In this document: positions 1 through 10,502 of the stretch, in pieces
Numbering within the stretch: position 1 is the first letter of the stretch
Layout of the letters: each line of letters opens with the position of its first letter
Assembly: GCA_029706075.1 (NCBI GenBank)
Contig: JAINUG010000007.1
Span: 8,991,501-9,055,500 of the forward strand
Length of the DNA: 64,000 nucleotides
Reading direction: 5' to 3'
From: Aldrovandia affinis
Taxonomy: Eukaryota; Chordata; Actinopteri; Notacanthiformes; Halosauridae
The notes under the pieces: generated by a model
Databases searched by the model: none
Seen by the model: the letters and a program-made list of their open reading frames with translations, nothing else
What the model was told of the DNA's origin: nothing
Position numbers and translations under genes: made by a program

Positions 1-357
1 GTGTGCTGCTCCTGCCAGGCCTGACTTTGAAAGAATGCTCACCTTGTCCACTGCTGCAGCTCTGCATCTTAATGAGCATTGAAATGCTTATTTTGCGTTT
101 TACATTCAAGTATGAATTGTTTAAGGATAACTACAAATACGTGCCTTCTTGGATGACTTTCATTCCATAACTGGGCTCGAGTCAAATGTTGATCCCTTAA
201 ACGTGAACACTCCATGCATAATGGTGTTTAATTTGTCTGAGAGCCTTTGGTAATGCAACTCAGTCTGTAATGTATCATTTTTTACAAATGAAATGAATTA
301 CGTTTTACAAAATAAGAACGCACCAAACCATTGGGGGACAAGTACAAGTATCAAGTA
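1..357. other. Non-coding flank, no gene seen
   Basis: I see no convincing exon, RNA gene or repeat in this stretch. It is AT-rich and probably belongs to an intron or the upstream region of the unidentified plus-strand gene. It ends in the TA dinucleotide (356-357) that would be the target site of the adjacent Tigger-like transposon. Confidence 0.4.
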
Positions 358-1545
358 CAGGCAGTCCCCGGGTTACGAACGTCCGGCTTACAGACAACTC
401 GTACTTATGAACGGACTGCCATAAGGCCTATTGTATTAAAAAAATTGAGTAATAACGAACACACGCACTACTTTGTGATGCTCATGAAAACATTGCGCGG
501 TTTCATTGGTTCGTCGGCTCAAGGAACAGAGATCACCGTCCGTTATTTTAAGTCAGATCACGGTCCCGTTTTTCTCTTTATCTTACCCTTATAATGATGC
601 CTCCAAAGCATAAATCTGATGCAAGTGCTGGTGAAAAGGAAAACAATCACCATGGAAAGTAGAGTTGAAATAATAAAGAGATCAGAGAGAGGTGAAACGA
701 AATCAGCCTTTGGCTACAGCCGGTGAACGATTGGAACAATTTCAAAAGACAAAGGGAGAATAATGGAGCATGTGAAAGGCCATGCCCCGATGAATGCCAC
801 GATTATTACCAAGCAACGCTGTGGTTTAATTATTGAGATGGAAAGGCTATTGATAATTTGGATAGAAGGCCAAAATCAGCATAATATGCCTATTAGACTT
901 TCTTTAGTGCAAGAAAAGGCTCGAAGCCTTTTCAATGACTTAAAAGCTGCTTGTGCAGCAAGTGAAGGTGATTGCAACGAAGAATTTGTTGCAAGTAGGG
1001 GTTGGTTCAATCGCTTTAAATTGAGAACAAATTTACATAATATTAAAGTTCAAGGTGAAGCAGCGAGTGCAGATGTAAGTGCTGCGAAAGTCCATCTCCA
1101 AGTCCATCATCTTCTGCATCATCCAGTTATTAATGTTATCATAATGTTACCTCACAAATGAGTGTTAACCTTTAATCATGATCCTTTTTCTTTTTTTTCT
1201 ATCTAAACTGTTTTAAGAACTGTTTCTTTAATGTTTTTTTACAGTACAGTACTGTATGTACATAGTTACTTTTATTATTACAGTATTATTATTATTATTG
1301 TTATTATTATTACAGTATTATTATGTACTGAATGTTATGTTTAAAATGTTTTATTATATTTGGTTATTGTATTGTTATTGTATATTATTGTATTTGTATT
1401 AGTTTTTCTTAAGTGTTTTATATGCACAGAAAGGTAAAATAAATTTGACAAACATTTGACTAAGTGACGATTAATAAGAACTGTATGTACCTGTTCCGAC
1501 TTACATACAAATTCGACTTAAGAACGGATCTCGTTCGAATGGCAC
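358..1545 (+). mobile_element. Tigger/pogo-type DNA transposon relic
   Basis: The left end starts after a TA with CAGGCAGTCCCCGGGTTACG, which has the form of a Tigger-family terminal inverted repeat. The right part (about 1474-1541), read on the minus strand, gives a related run (cgaacgagatccgttctta...), so the two ends are inverted relatives. Between them lies a decayed Tigger transposase. The outermost right tip is missing or diverged, since 1542 onward reads into unrelated sequence, so the right boundary is approximate. Tigger elements are TcMar-superfamily cut-and-paste transposons with a CENP-B-like DNA-binding domain. This copy is inactive. Confidence 0.75.
597..1160 (+). pseudogene. 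Tigger transposase N-terminal fragment (CENP-B/TIGD1-like DNA-binding domain)
   Basis: The reading begins at ATG 597 with a typical Tigger start (MPPKHKSDAS) and soon meets a stop. A second open stretch (763-1159) contains KARSLFNDLK and ASRGWFNRFK, then LHNIKVQGEAASADV. These match the HTH/CENP-B-type DNA-binding region of TIGD1-like transposases, which would bind the element's ends. The DDE catalytic core that should follow is absent: the frame runs into simple sequence and stops. Stops, frameshifts and the loss of the catalytic half make it a pseudogene. Family assignment rests on motif memory and the flanking inverted repeats. Confidence 0.8.
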
Positions 1546-1575
1546 CAGACCAACAGGTCAATATAACACAACAAA

Positions 1576-1616
1576 CCATCAATAACAATAACAATAATAA
1601 TAATAATAATAATAAA
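1576..1616. repeat. (AAC/AAT)n microsatellite
   Basis: Run of AAC then AAT triplets just outside the right end of the Tigger relic. Confidence 0.8.
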
Positions 1617-1913
1617 AATGATCAAACCTTTGATCTCTTAGGAGAAGTCAAGCCTGCCAATAAAAGACACCTCTTAGGTTCACTTGAACACGGGCCTAGG
1701 CCCTCCACCCGGGATGAAGGGGACTTGTCCCCATCACTTTTTTAAAGGCCCGATTTTGCCACCCCACCACTTTGTAAAAGTTATAAAATATTATTTTTCT
1801 GTTGAAAATATCCTGAAAATAGTTTTGAAGTAATAACCCTGACAGGCAGAGAGCTTGGGTTGGTGTAGTTGTTTTTACTAAAGCCTTTCCTGATGGATGA
1901 TCTGTGTTCTCAG

Positions 1914-2056
1914 GCTCTGCCTCCTCAGCATTTCTCAGCCCAGTACATGTGTCCAAGTTGTCTGAAGTCTCCCTTCATTCCTGAGAGCGTGGAGCACAAT
2001 TCGCTGGCAGGGATGAAAAATAATGCTTGCAGGCAGCCAGCATGTGTTGTCTGCAG
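1914..2056 (+). CDS. Candidate internal exon, Cys-rich (possible zinc-binding), of the unidentified gene
   Basis: A pyrimidine-containing acceptor (ctgtgttctcag, AG at 1912-1913) precedes an open stretch that ends in a good donor (CAG|gtaatg, gt at 2057). The reading includes YMCPSCLKSPFIPESVEHNS and ends ACRQPACVVC, giving C-x2-C and C-x4-C-x2-C spacing like a small zinc-binding module. It leaves two bases of an unfinished codon. That does not fit the frame preferred for the next exon at 2647, so either an exon between them was missed, one acceptor is misplaced, or this is not an exon. I do not recognise the protein family. Confidence 0.35.
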
Positions 2057-2235
2057 GTAATGTCGCTCCTATGATGAATCTTCCCCTTTCAGAAGCGTTC
2101 CAGGCATACGCTCCCCAAGGAACAAACCACTTAGAATAGAGATACATCTAACATCAAGAGGCATGCAGATACTGTAGTTTCACCACAGCTGTTGTACTGC
2201 TTTATGAACATAATGTGTGATACTAACCTTGTGTG

Positions 2236-2492
2236 TGTGTTTGTGCATGTGCGTATGGGTGTGCTTGTGTGTGTGTGTGTGTATTCACACTTTTGTGTGT
2301 ACTATATATGGGTGTGTGCATGTCTGTGTTAATGCATGTATATGTACAGTAAGTACATAAAGGTATGTGCTTATGTGCGTGCTAGTGTATGTGCATTTGT
2401 ATATATGTATGTGTGTGTGTGTGTGTGTGTGCATATGTGCACTTTTCTGTGTATGTGCATGTGTAAGTGTGTGCTTGTGTGTGTGTGTGTGC
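2236..2492. repeat. Interrupted (GT)n microsatellite
   Basis: About 260 bp of imperfect GT/GTAT dinucleotide repeats with pure runs near 2268-2281, 2410-2430 and 2477-2491. The long reverse-frame readings here (rows of His and Thr) are artefacts of the repeat. Confidence 0.9.
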
Positions 2493-2646
2493 GATGACCG
2501 GCTGATGGAAAGACGCTTCACTGCTTTTTAACTCTCCTAGTACTGCCGTGTGCCAGTGGCCTGACCTGCACGTTGAGTGAATCCACCACACAAGCCACTG
2601 AATTCTCATTTTCTCTTCTGCTTTCCCCTCTGTAACCTCTGAACAG

Positions 2647-2776
2647 AGAGGCTACAGAATGCACTGCCACTCAATATCCAGCACAGGCTGCACGGGCACT
2701 TTGTGATGCTGACCCGGGCCAATAAGACCATGACCTGGGCCATTAAGAACATGGCTGAGACTAGGGGAACAGGCAG
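2647..2776 (+). CDS. Internal exon of an unidentified plus-strand gene
   Basis: Acceptor ctgaacag (AG 2645-2646) and donor GGCAG|gttatg (gt 2777) bound a 130-bp stretch. It is open in the frame that takes one base from the previous exon. The reading contains LQNALPLNIQHRLHGHFVML, then TRANKTMTWAIKNMAETRG. It ends with two bases (AG) of a split codon. The exon at 13954 supplies exactly one base (A) to complete it as Arg and then stays open, as do the next two exons to a stop. That phase agreement across four exons is the main evidence. The protein family is not recognised. The donor is weak at +3 to +5. Confidence 0.55.
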
Positions 2777-3149
2777 GTTATGAATGCCAGACAGGCAGAA
2801 TGCATTGCTCTTTTGTCTGAGCGGGTGACCGTAATGGGTGTTTGGTGGTCTCCACAAGATTAACTCCAAGGCTGTAACCTGCACTCTGTGGTTGCAGTTG
2901 TGATTCGGTGACTTTTGGGGGCTTACCCCCTTGCTGCGTTATCTATATAAAACTATATATAAACTATATATACTGTTCGAGAAGAAACTCTAGCTGGGAT
3001 TCAATAAAATGAATTTAGAATAATTAAGGGCAAATGCAATTCAGTCAAATGGAACTACACCTTTTCAGATAAATCCAGTATCTTAATAAAGTCTTTTAAA
3101 TAAATAACAAAAATGATTCTGGCTGGCTGGCTTCACGATATGCTAATTG
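2777..3149. other. Intronic stretch, nothing further recognised
   Basis: Contains a short TA-rich run (about 2942-2975). No exon, RNA gene or clear transposon end seen. Confidence 0.4.
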
Positions 3150-4041
3150 TATTGCTCAATATCACGGTTTTCGGTATATCACGGTACCAGTTCCTAAACA
3201 AAAAAAATTATCAAATCAATCAAAAGTTTACAAATCAATCTGTTTATTGTATGGCTCTTTGCAAATGTATGTACCATTTTAATTGAAAAATAAAACAAAA
3301 AATGCAACTGAATATAGTTCACACCTTGTAATTGTATGTTGAAATCTATTTAAATCATTCACTTTGCGAATTAAGCGACGTTTTGCTTTATCGGGTTATC
3401 ACTTTATCGGAGCTAGAACTATTTTTAGCTACTCACTTTTTCCATTGTGGCATAACGTGAAGGATGGTGCTCACGCTGGTGGAATGACGTGTTCCCTTCT
3501 CTGGCCATTACATGTTTCCCTCATTCTCTGCAGATGGGAGATTTGTTCTCAACAACAACAACATCTTTTTTTCTAAATCCAAAGTGAGTCTACACGGATG
3601 AACAAGTTAGCTTTTTGGGGGGATATAATTTGTCATTACAGACCGCCTTGACATCAGAATCAGCGTCGGACATTGCAAGTTTTAGAAGGGACTGCAAACT
3701 GAGATTTATGCCGTATAGCTAGCTAGCTAATAACAGCTACCTACCAGGGTTGTGGAGTGCGAGGGAGCTGTCTGCACATATGCAATCGCGTTGTAAACAA
3801 AACAAAATTCAAGAACAGCCAAAGAGGTGGTGGGATTAAATTACATTAGCAGACACCCCAGGTCCAGTATTCTATTATTTAATATGGCTTATTTAGACAT
3901 TTTAGAAGGGTAAAGGTTGAAATAGTTTTTCCCTGCATGGAAATAGCTGTTGCCACATGATTTACTATCACAGTATTATGTTAAGTTTATGATAGTACTA
4001 TTTCATATTTTAATATCATGGTATACCGTCACACCCCTAGC
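3150..4041. mobile_element. Possible non-autonomous hAT-like element (decayed)
   Basis: The right end reads ggtataccgtcacacccctag (4021-4041). Its reverse complement, starting ctaggggtgtgacggtatac, resembles the TAGGGGTGTGACGGTATAC-type ends of fish hAT miniatures. Near the left end, tcacggttttcggtatatcacggta (about 3161-3186) is a degenerate counterpart. No transposase is visible inside. An AGCTAGCTAG-type run near 3717-3730 is also typical of fish repeats. No target-site duplication could be fixed, so both boundaries are soft. Confidence 0.35.
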
Positions 4042-4129
4042 CTGCATAGAGTACTGCCTATTGGATCATCCTCACTTCACTTGGGTATAATAAAATCAGT
4101 TTGCTGAATACTTATTAAAGATATAATTT

Positions 4130-4895
4130 GGATACATACAGGTCCCTGCGGAAATATTGTGGGTTGTGTCATTAGACATGTGATAAACAAAATGATAAAT
4201 TAGTAGTAGACGTTTTTTTTCATACCCTTGATAAAGATGAAGAAAATAGATCGTATAAAATAAACTGTATAATTAATTAGATATATTTTATGATAAAAAA
4301 ATTCAGAAAATGATATTTGTTAATAATAATGCATTGCACGAACCACAATCAGACGGTTCATTTTTTTTTTTTTCACAGAACAATCAAGAATCACAAATAT
4401 TCACACCCCTATTATCAGTACTTTGTGGTTCCTCCTTTTATAACAGCAAGTAGTCACCTTCTGTTATGTCATATGAGGTTATGGAACTTCTTGTGGGGAT
4501 CCTTCTAGGACCATTCCTCCATGCAGAATTGTTCTAGTTCCTTCAGATTATTGGGTTGATGTTTGTGAACTGCTTTTTTGAGTTCAAACCACACATTTTC
4601 AATTTGATTCAGATCTGGAGACTGAGATGACCATGTCAGGACATTGATCTAGTGGTCTGTCAACCATTTCTTAGTTTCTTTGGATGTATGTTTGGGATTG
4701 TTGTCTTTTTGGATGGTGGCTAAGGTGTAGCTTCCTGCCAGAGGGAATAAGGTTTTTGGACAAAAGTTCATGGAGTTCATGGCTCCATCTACTTTAATCT
4801 GTAGAGGTCAATAACCTTTTGTCTGATGCTTTCAGGGAGTTCTTTGCCTTTCACCATGATGATGGCTGACCAAAGTATTTCAAACGTGTGTTCCC
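4130..4895 (-). mobile_element. Tc1/mariner-like transposon remnant, transposase C-terminus
   Basis: On the minus strand 4510-4640 reads [12 protein letters not shown] and then [20 protein letters not shown], the DDE C-terminal block of Tc1 transposases (normally SPDLNPIEHLW). The left side has a run (ttgataaagatga, about 4228-4240) shared with the copy at 18280-19215, so the two belong to one subfamily. The N-terminal half is missing or badly decayed, and the frame is broken upstream of this block. Inactive. Confidence 0.8.
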
Positions 4896-4904
4896 TCCTT
4901 TTTA

Positions 4905-5250
4905 TCAATCAATCAATCAATCTTAATTTTTTTATAGCGCCATTTACAAACAGCATTGTCACACAGTGCTTCACAATTTACATTTTCCAGAGGGAATTTA
5001 AAAAAAAGAAAACCATTAGAGCCAGTGTCGGAAACTGGAAAATTAGCCCCTAATTTTGGCAATATTCCTCAAGTGAAAAAAGGCTACTCTGGAAATGTTT
5101 TTGATGTGACTATCAAATGAGAGACCAGAATCTATAGTAACACCAAGGTCTTTTACCACCAAACTTGAGAGAGCAACAGAGCAACCCTCCAGATTCAGAG
5201 ATAAATCAGATAACCCTCTTCTGAGGTTTTTGGGCCCCAATGCCATGCTC
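4905..5250 (-). mobile_element. L2-type LINE 3' end with a large internal deletion
   Basis: From 4905 it carries the (TCAA)n-like tail and a 3' untranslated run (tatagcgccatttacaaaca) that is also present at 44660-44700. At about 5045 it jumps straight into the reverse-transcriptase C-terminal region (minus-strand reading [40 protein letters not shown]). In the fuller copy at 44.6-47.5 kb these two pieces are about 1.03 kb apart. So this is a short derivative of that family with its middle removed, and it is truncated on the 5' side. Confidence 0.8.
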
Positions 5251-5270
5251 TACCTACTGAGCCACACAGA
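5243..5270 (-). mobile_element. SINE head fragment (tRNA-like A-box region)
   Basis: The minus strand reads ctgtgtggctcagtaggtag, identical to the head of the SINE at 11488-11625. Only the A-box portion is left, joined to the L2 fragment. Confidence 0.6.
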
Positions 5271-8249
5271 AAATTCACAGACAAACATCTTTATTGGCAA
5301 CATAAATATTTTCAGCTCTTTGACATATTGGGAAAATAATTGCCCTACAATATTAGCAGTAAACAGTCATGGTGGCATAACAACATCTCTACCAAGGAGA
5401 TGAATATAGACTATCACTATTCTTGTTGAAATTATGAGTATGAAGGACAATCATAACCCATATGGGACAATAACCCATAAATTGCATTCCTCCAATGTCC
5501 AATATTTGTCATTATTTCCTGTTATGGCCTCAGGATGAAATGTGTGTAAGACAGTGATATCTATTTCCAAGCAGAAGACGGCTCCTCTCTCTTTCTTTTG
5601 GTTATTTACAGATTCAGGAGGCATATTATAGACAGAACAGAGCTGTGTCTATTGGGAATTCATTATATACTACAGTCACAGGGCAGACAAGCCTTTGATA
5701 AGCTAAGGGATGTAATTGTTGTACCTGCAACATGGGCTTTGTGACAATCATTTTGAGATTAAAGACACGACTGGTCCCCCTGTGTGAGCAGCCAGCCACA
5801 TAACAATGGAGCCTGTGATCGCAGTTAGCTCATCCTCTGTCTTGATCTCCATTTTCCGATATAAAGAATTATGAGGAATCCGGGTGTGCTGTGGGACAAC
5901 ACCGTAAAACATGGGCTGACTCTCCTCACAAGGAAACAAAAAATATACTTTGGCGCCATTTCAGCACATTTCAAATAAGGTAACGTCCCGAAACTGAAAT
6001 AGAGGCTCCTCAAGTATTATGGTCCACTAATGACAGGGATAAATTACATATGAATTACATTTGATGGAGCAGATTTGTAGCTCACCGCCAGTTTTAAAAT
6101 AGAGGCCCTCTCAATATGGCATTTTATGCCTTTTTGACAGTAATGCACTGTGTAAATGAAAGCTGTTCAGAGCTCATTATTTTGAACAATGTGTATCAGA
6201 AACATATGATAAATGACCTGCCCATTAGGCTCCAATTAGCAGCAAGCTCATCATTATTTGTTTAATCAGAATTCTGGTTGACCTGGGTGTTTTAATGCTC
6301 CAATCAGACCGTCTGACATTCACAGAGCTCCAACCCCGCTGCAGTTTATGAACATCAGAATTTTACACAGCAGAGTAGAATACATGGGCCATTTTAAAAC
6401 AATTGCACAAGATTTATGAGCCCCTTAAATCGCCAGCAGCTTGTGTACTCCATCAAAGAATTACAAATATAACATTCAGCAGGAGATATGGAGCACGGTG
6501 CACGTGCACATTTTCTGCGGAAAGAGCAAACCTTTATAATGAAGTGGATGTCACAATAACGTCAAAATAACATCACTACTTATCTGTGATCTTCTTCATG
6601 TTATTTATATCAACCTGCTCATTTGATTAACGTTTCACAAAGTTGCATATATGTAAACTATTTATATCTAATATAACAAAACATCTAAGATATCTAAACT
6701 TTTTTTGTTATGGGAATTGAGGTCATTGAAATATGATGCACCTTGATACAAAGCTGAGGGCTTATGGGTATTTCTTTAGATATTTCTGTCGACACTCAGG
6801 GCCAGATTTACTAAAGGATTGTGACTGCTTTTTGAACGCAAAAGCATTCGCTACAAGGTTGCAATATTTACGTTGAATTTACTAAGTGGTATTAATGGGT
6901 CAAATCGCTATTAATTAATGTTCATAGTTGTAAGATTTGATACTACTGAATGCATAAGTGAACTTCTTGTATTCAGTCTCCAAGGTGATTGTTATTTCTG
7001 TTGTTATTAAATAGCTATTAAAGAGCACATTTTCCTTGTCCCACTGTTTGTATGCATCATTTGTTACTTTTCAAAATGCTTAGGGGACACCAGACAAATC
7101 AAGAAACGGCAACCTCCTGCTTTTCCTTGCTTTCACTGCAACCTTGAGAAGAACAAAGCCGCTGGTTTTCCTCAGTGCCAGAGTTCTTATTGGGCTGAAT
7201 GTTAGGTAATGGGCCCTGTATTTCTGAGCAGATGGCTGCAAACAGTTTTAATTAATGTTTGCAGTGAGGCAGTCGTTAAGATGCATCTGAGCTGGAATAA
7301 AGTGCCGATGTAACACAAAGACCCAGTGCAGTTTTTTCTTCTGTATCGATGGCTCAGCATTGCACCATCCTACAGGATGTACACATCACGGTGAGCATAA
7401 TCAGCAGAGCTTCAATACATTCTCCTGGCAGTGGGAATAGGAATGGGAGGCTGTATCTCACAGGGCTGGCTAAGGCAGTATTGTGCTAGTTTTAACAGTG
7501 TTACAACTGCTCTCTTCACCTTTACTTATTCCTGAAGACTCTGCCCTTCACTAGGTCTCCCTGAGTTTTTCCCAGACTTTCTCAGTTCACAAGGATAGAG
7601 TGAAACACCATAGGGAAATTAGGTAGTGTGTATGGGTGAAATAACTTTACCCTTGATTTCTCTGTGATTAATGAAGCAACATGGCACTGCTGATTTAAGC
7701 CCAGTAGGTTAGAGGATGTTTAAGTTAATAATCCCTGTTTGAGCATCCAAAACTGACAGAAACTTTTCTCAAATGGAAGGCTTTATTTGTAATGCAACAG
7801 TTTGCTGGATCTCTGAGCAGGCTATGAGGTTTCTGAAAGTGAATGTGCATGGAAGGAGAGGCAATAGTAGCAGAAACTTGTCGTACAACCAGAGATTTAT
7901 TTTTGCTATATGTTTTTCATGGCTCATAAACAGTGATGGATGAGCTAATTTTTTACTTTAATTTCTTGCCATTCAGCTGAGTAATTATTGTGACACTGTG
8001 AGGGTGGCTCTCTTTACAGCTGTGTCTGCAGTTGGATGAGTGCTTGACGTGACTCTTTTCTGTAATCACTTTGTTGTGCATGTCATTAAAAAGAGACCTA
8101 ACTATTAACGCCTTTGTCTGCCCGTCAGATCTCATCACTCCTGGAGCCTGAACTTGGAGATTTCAATACAAATTTCGGGTAAAGTATAATCAATCAAAAT
8201 ATTTTCCATGTAAAAAAAAATAAGCCAAGTGACATGTTTTTAAAGCACA
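5271..8249. other. Long intronic stretch, no gene or clear repeat
   Basis: About 3 kb of AT-rich sequence. I found no exon with good splice sites and a sustained frame. A segment near 6800-6900 (cagggccagatttactaaag) looks like the start of a dispersed fish repeat, but I could not find its other end. Confidence 0.4.
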
Positions 8250-9530
8250 TGCATTTTTACATTTTATATTTTAGACACTCTTATCCAGAGCGGCTTACAA
8301 AATGTATACATGGTAAGATTAAACATGGTTAGTGCAAGATATCAGTGCAGTAACTCTGGAACAAACATCACTGTTGACAGTTGCACACCGTACCTCTAAG
8401 ACAGGGAAAGAAAAGTTAGTGTTTTTTAAATTAAAACATGTAGACTGTGGTGAAGGCAGTTAATTAATGTAGACAGTAGGTGTAGACAGGTGTAGATAGT
8501 TAATTAATATATAGAGTCAGTGGTAGTGAAGTCTAAAGATGTGGATTTTTAGTCTCTCGTGGAAGATGGCCAGCGATTCAGAGTGCAGAAGATCATTCCA
8601 TCACCGAGGGGTCAGGACAGAGAAGAGGGGAGACTGCGAGGAATGGCTGCCGGGCGCCCGAAGGCATGGGACAGTCAGTTGGCCAGGGGGAGCGGCGGAG
8701 TCTGATTGGGGTGTAGGGTGTCATGAGTGTCTGGAGGTAGGAGGGAGCGGTTTCTCTAATGGCCTGACATGCTAGTACTAGTGATTTAAATTTGATACGT
8801 GCTGCAATAGAGACCCAGTGCAGTGTGATGAGTAGTGGAGTGACTAGACGTGCGGCGGCATTCTACACTATTTGCAATGGCTTGATAGCACAGGCTGGTA
8901 AACCTGCCAGAAGGGAATTGCAGTAGTCTAGATGTGGGATCACCAAAGCCTGGACCAGGAGTTGTGTGGCCTCTTGGGTGAGGAATGGGCGGATTCTCCG
9001 GATGTTGTGGAGAGAGAATCGGCAGGTCCGGGTGATCGCTGCGATGTGGCCTGAGAAGCACAGCTTGTCATCCAGGGTCACTCCAAGGCTCCTAGAAGAT
9101 TGGAACGGAGACAGTATGGAGTCTTCAACAGTGATTGAAGCATCAATTATCAGGGAGCTCTTCGCTGGGAGAAAGAGCAGCTCTGTCTTCCCAAGGTTCA
9201 GCTTCAGGTGGTGGGTGGACATCCAAGCATAGATGTCTGCCAGGCATGCAGAGATACCTGGACCTGGGTTTTAGAAGGAGAGAAGGAGAGAAAGAGTTGA
9301 GTGTCATCAGCATAACAGTGATATGAAAAACCATGAGCAGAGATAACCGAACCAAGGTATACAGGGAGTATAGGAGGGGGCCTAGCACCGAGCCCTGCGG
9401 TTGGGGAGAATGACTTGTGAATGTCATTGACTTTCTTGCAAAAGAAGGATGCAAAGTCATCTGCGGTTAGAGAGGAGGAGGGGTACTCCCTGTACATCTG
9501 TAAATACACACTTAAGTGAGTTTCACTCAT
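8250..9530 (-). mobile_element. L2-type LINE, 5'-truncated and internally deleted
   Basis: The low-coordinate end has the typical tail tttagacactcttatccaga (about 8271-8290). Read on the minus strand, 8863-9222 gives the RT C-terminal part (HHLKLNLGKTELLFLPAKSS ... IPHLDYCNSLLAGLP). The segment 9310-9400 gives [15 protein letters not shown] and YADDTQLF. Upstream of PQGS the frame jumps directly to SFFCKKVNDIHKS, the linker before the RT domain, so the RT fingers and the first catalytic Asp block are deleted (about 9400-9415). Several frameshifts. Dead copy. Confidence 0.85.
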
Positions 9531-9554
9531 TGTCTCTTTGCTCCTCTGTTGCAG

Positions 9555-9608
9555 AACAATACAGAGTACTCTGACCTTTCCCTAAGTCCATTGCTGAACC
9601 CAAAGAAT
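9555..9608 (+). pseudogene. Diverged second copy of the 13954 exon (dead or poison exon)
   Basis: The run from 9542, tcctctgttgcag|aacaa..., matches 13940-13980 at about 37 of 41 positions. The match covers the splice acceptor and the first 28 bases of the exon. If spliced after the exon at 2776 in the same phase, the reading is RTIQSTLTFP and then TAA, so it would terminate the protein. In another frame it is open (NNTEYSDLSLSPLLNPKN) up to a weak donor (AAT|gtaacg). It is either a decayed exon duplicate or an exon that triggers decay when included. It lies about 4.4 kb upstream of the intact copy and just after an L2 fragment. Confidence 0.45.
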
Positions 9609-10377
9609 GTAACGTGAAATGCATTGGCTATATTAATGTACAATATGTAAAATGTAGGCTCTGTACATGGCATTCATTTTCTAAGAAAATAAACAGTAAT
9701 ATAGACTGCTCCAACTGTGCAGACTAACAGATAGGAAATATCTTAAACATCCTTAAATATCCTTATTCTCTACATCGGTATCAGCACTTTGCCATTGCCA
9801 CAGTTGTTCTGAATGTGCCAACAACGTGTCCACCTGTGAATCAGTGCATACGTCTGAATGAATCTGAATGAATACTGATACACGCAGCATCTGGGTGTCT
9901 CTTTATTCTCCTTGTCCCTGAAGGAAAATATGGATTCACTTCATAATTTAAACCTAGTCCTTAACAGGAATGGAATATGTTAATTTCTCAGGTCCGAAGG
10001 AAATTGCACTCTTGATCATAATCACCTCAATTAGCGGTTAAGAAGATGATGGGCAGAATAATGAGTGACGTTACAGCTTCTGATTGTCGTTTGGTGGAAA
10101 GGCTGCAGACAATGAAACTGCAGTTTTCCTGCAAACACCGATTTTCCCCATTAAAACTGATTGTTGATAAATGCATTTGAAGTTAAAAAACGTTCCCTTA
10201 TTCTGTTTCTTGTAAAGGCAAGACATAATTGGGAAAATTCAGAAAGCCCCCCTTTATTATGAGAGAGCAAAAGAGACGGCTTTAGAAAGAGTTTGCAAAG
10301 GTCACGCGGACACAGTGGAGCTGTTATAGAGCAAGTCAGGGGATATTTTCTTCAGATTTATGTATATAAACAGAGAC
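9609..10377. other. Intronic stretch, nothing recognised
   Basis: No exon, repeat end or RNA gene could be supported. Confidence 0.4.
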
Positions 10378-10502
10378 TTGGGGGGATTTGATTGAGGTTT
10401 TTAAATTCCTAAAAGGGATTAACAAAGTGAACTACCAAAGATTTTTAAAGATAAATTCAGTTAGCAGAACAAGAGACCACAGATGGAAATTAGTTGAAGG
10501 CA
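10378..10502 (+). mobile_element. CR1-type LINE fragment (RT C-terminal tail)
   Basis: The reading VFKFLKGINKVNYQRF with SRTRDHRWKL matches the C-terminal end of the CR1 copy at 62190-62300 (VFKFLKAINKVNSQRF, SRTRGHRWK). It is truncated on both sides and abuts the gypsy fragment at about 10503. Confidence 0.75.

Noticed and set aside
331-594. 87-codon open frame at the left of the Tigger relic
   Set aside because: It reads through the transposon's terminal repeat, starts at a non-ATG codon and matches no protein.
2285-2609. Reverse-strand open frames of His/Thr repeats
   Set aside because: They are produced by the GT microsatellite and have no splice or start context.
8539-9326. Plus-strand frames opposite the L2 element
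   Set aside because: They are shadows of the minus-strand LINE protein.
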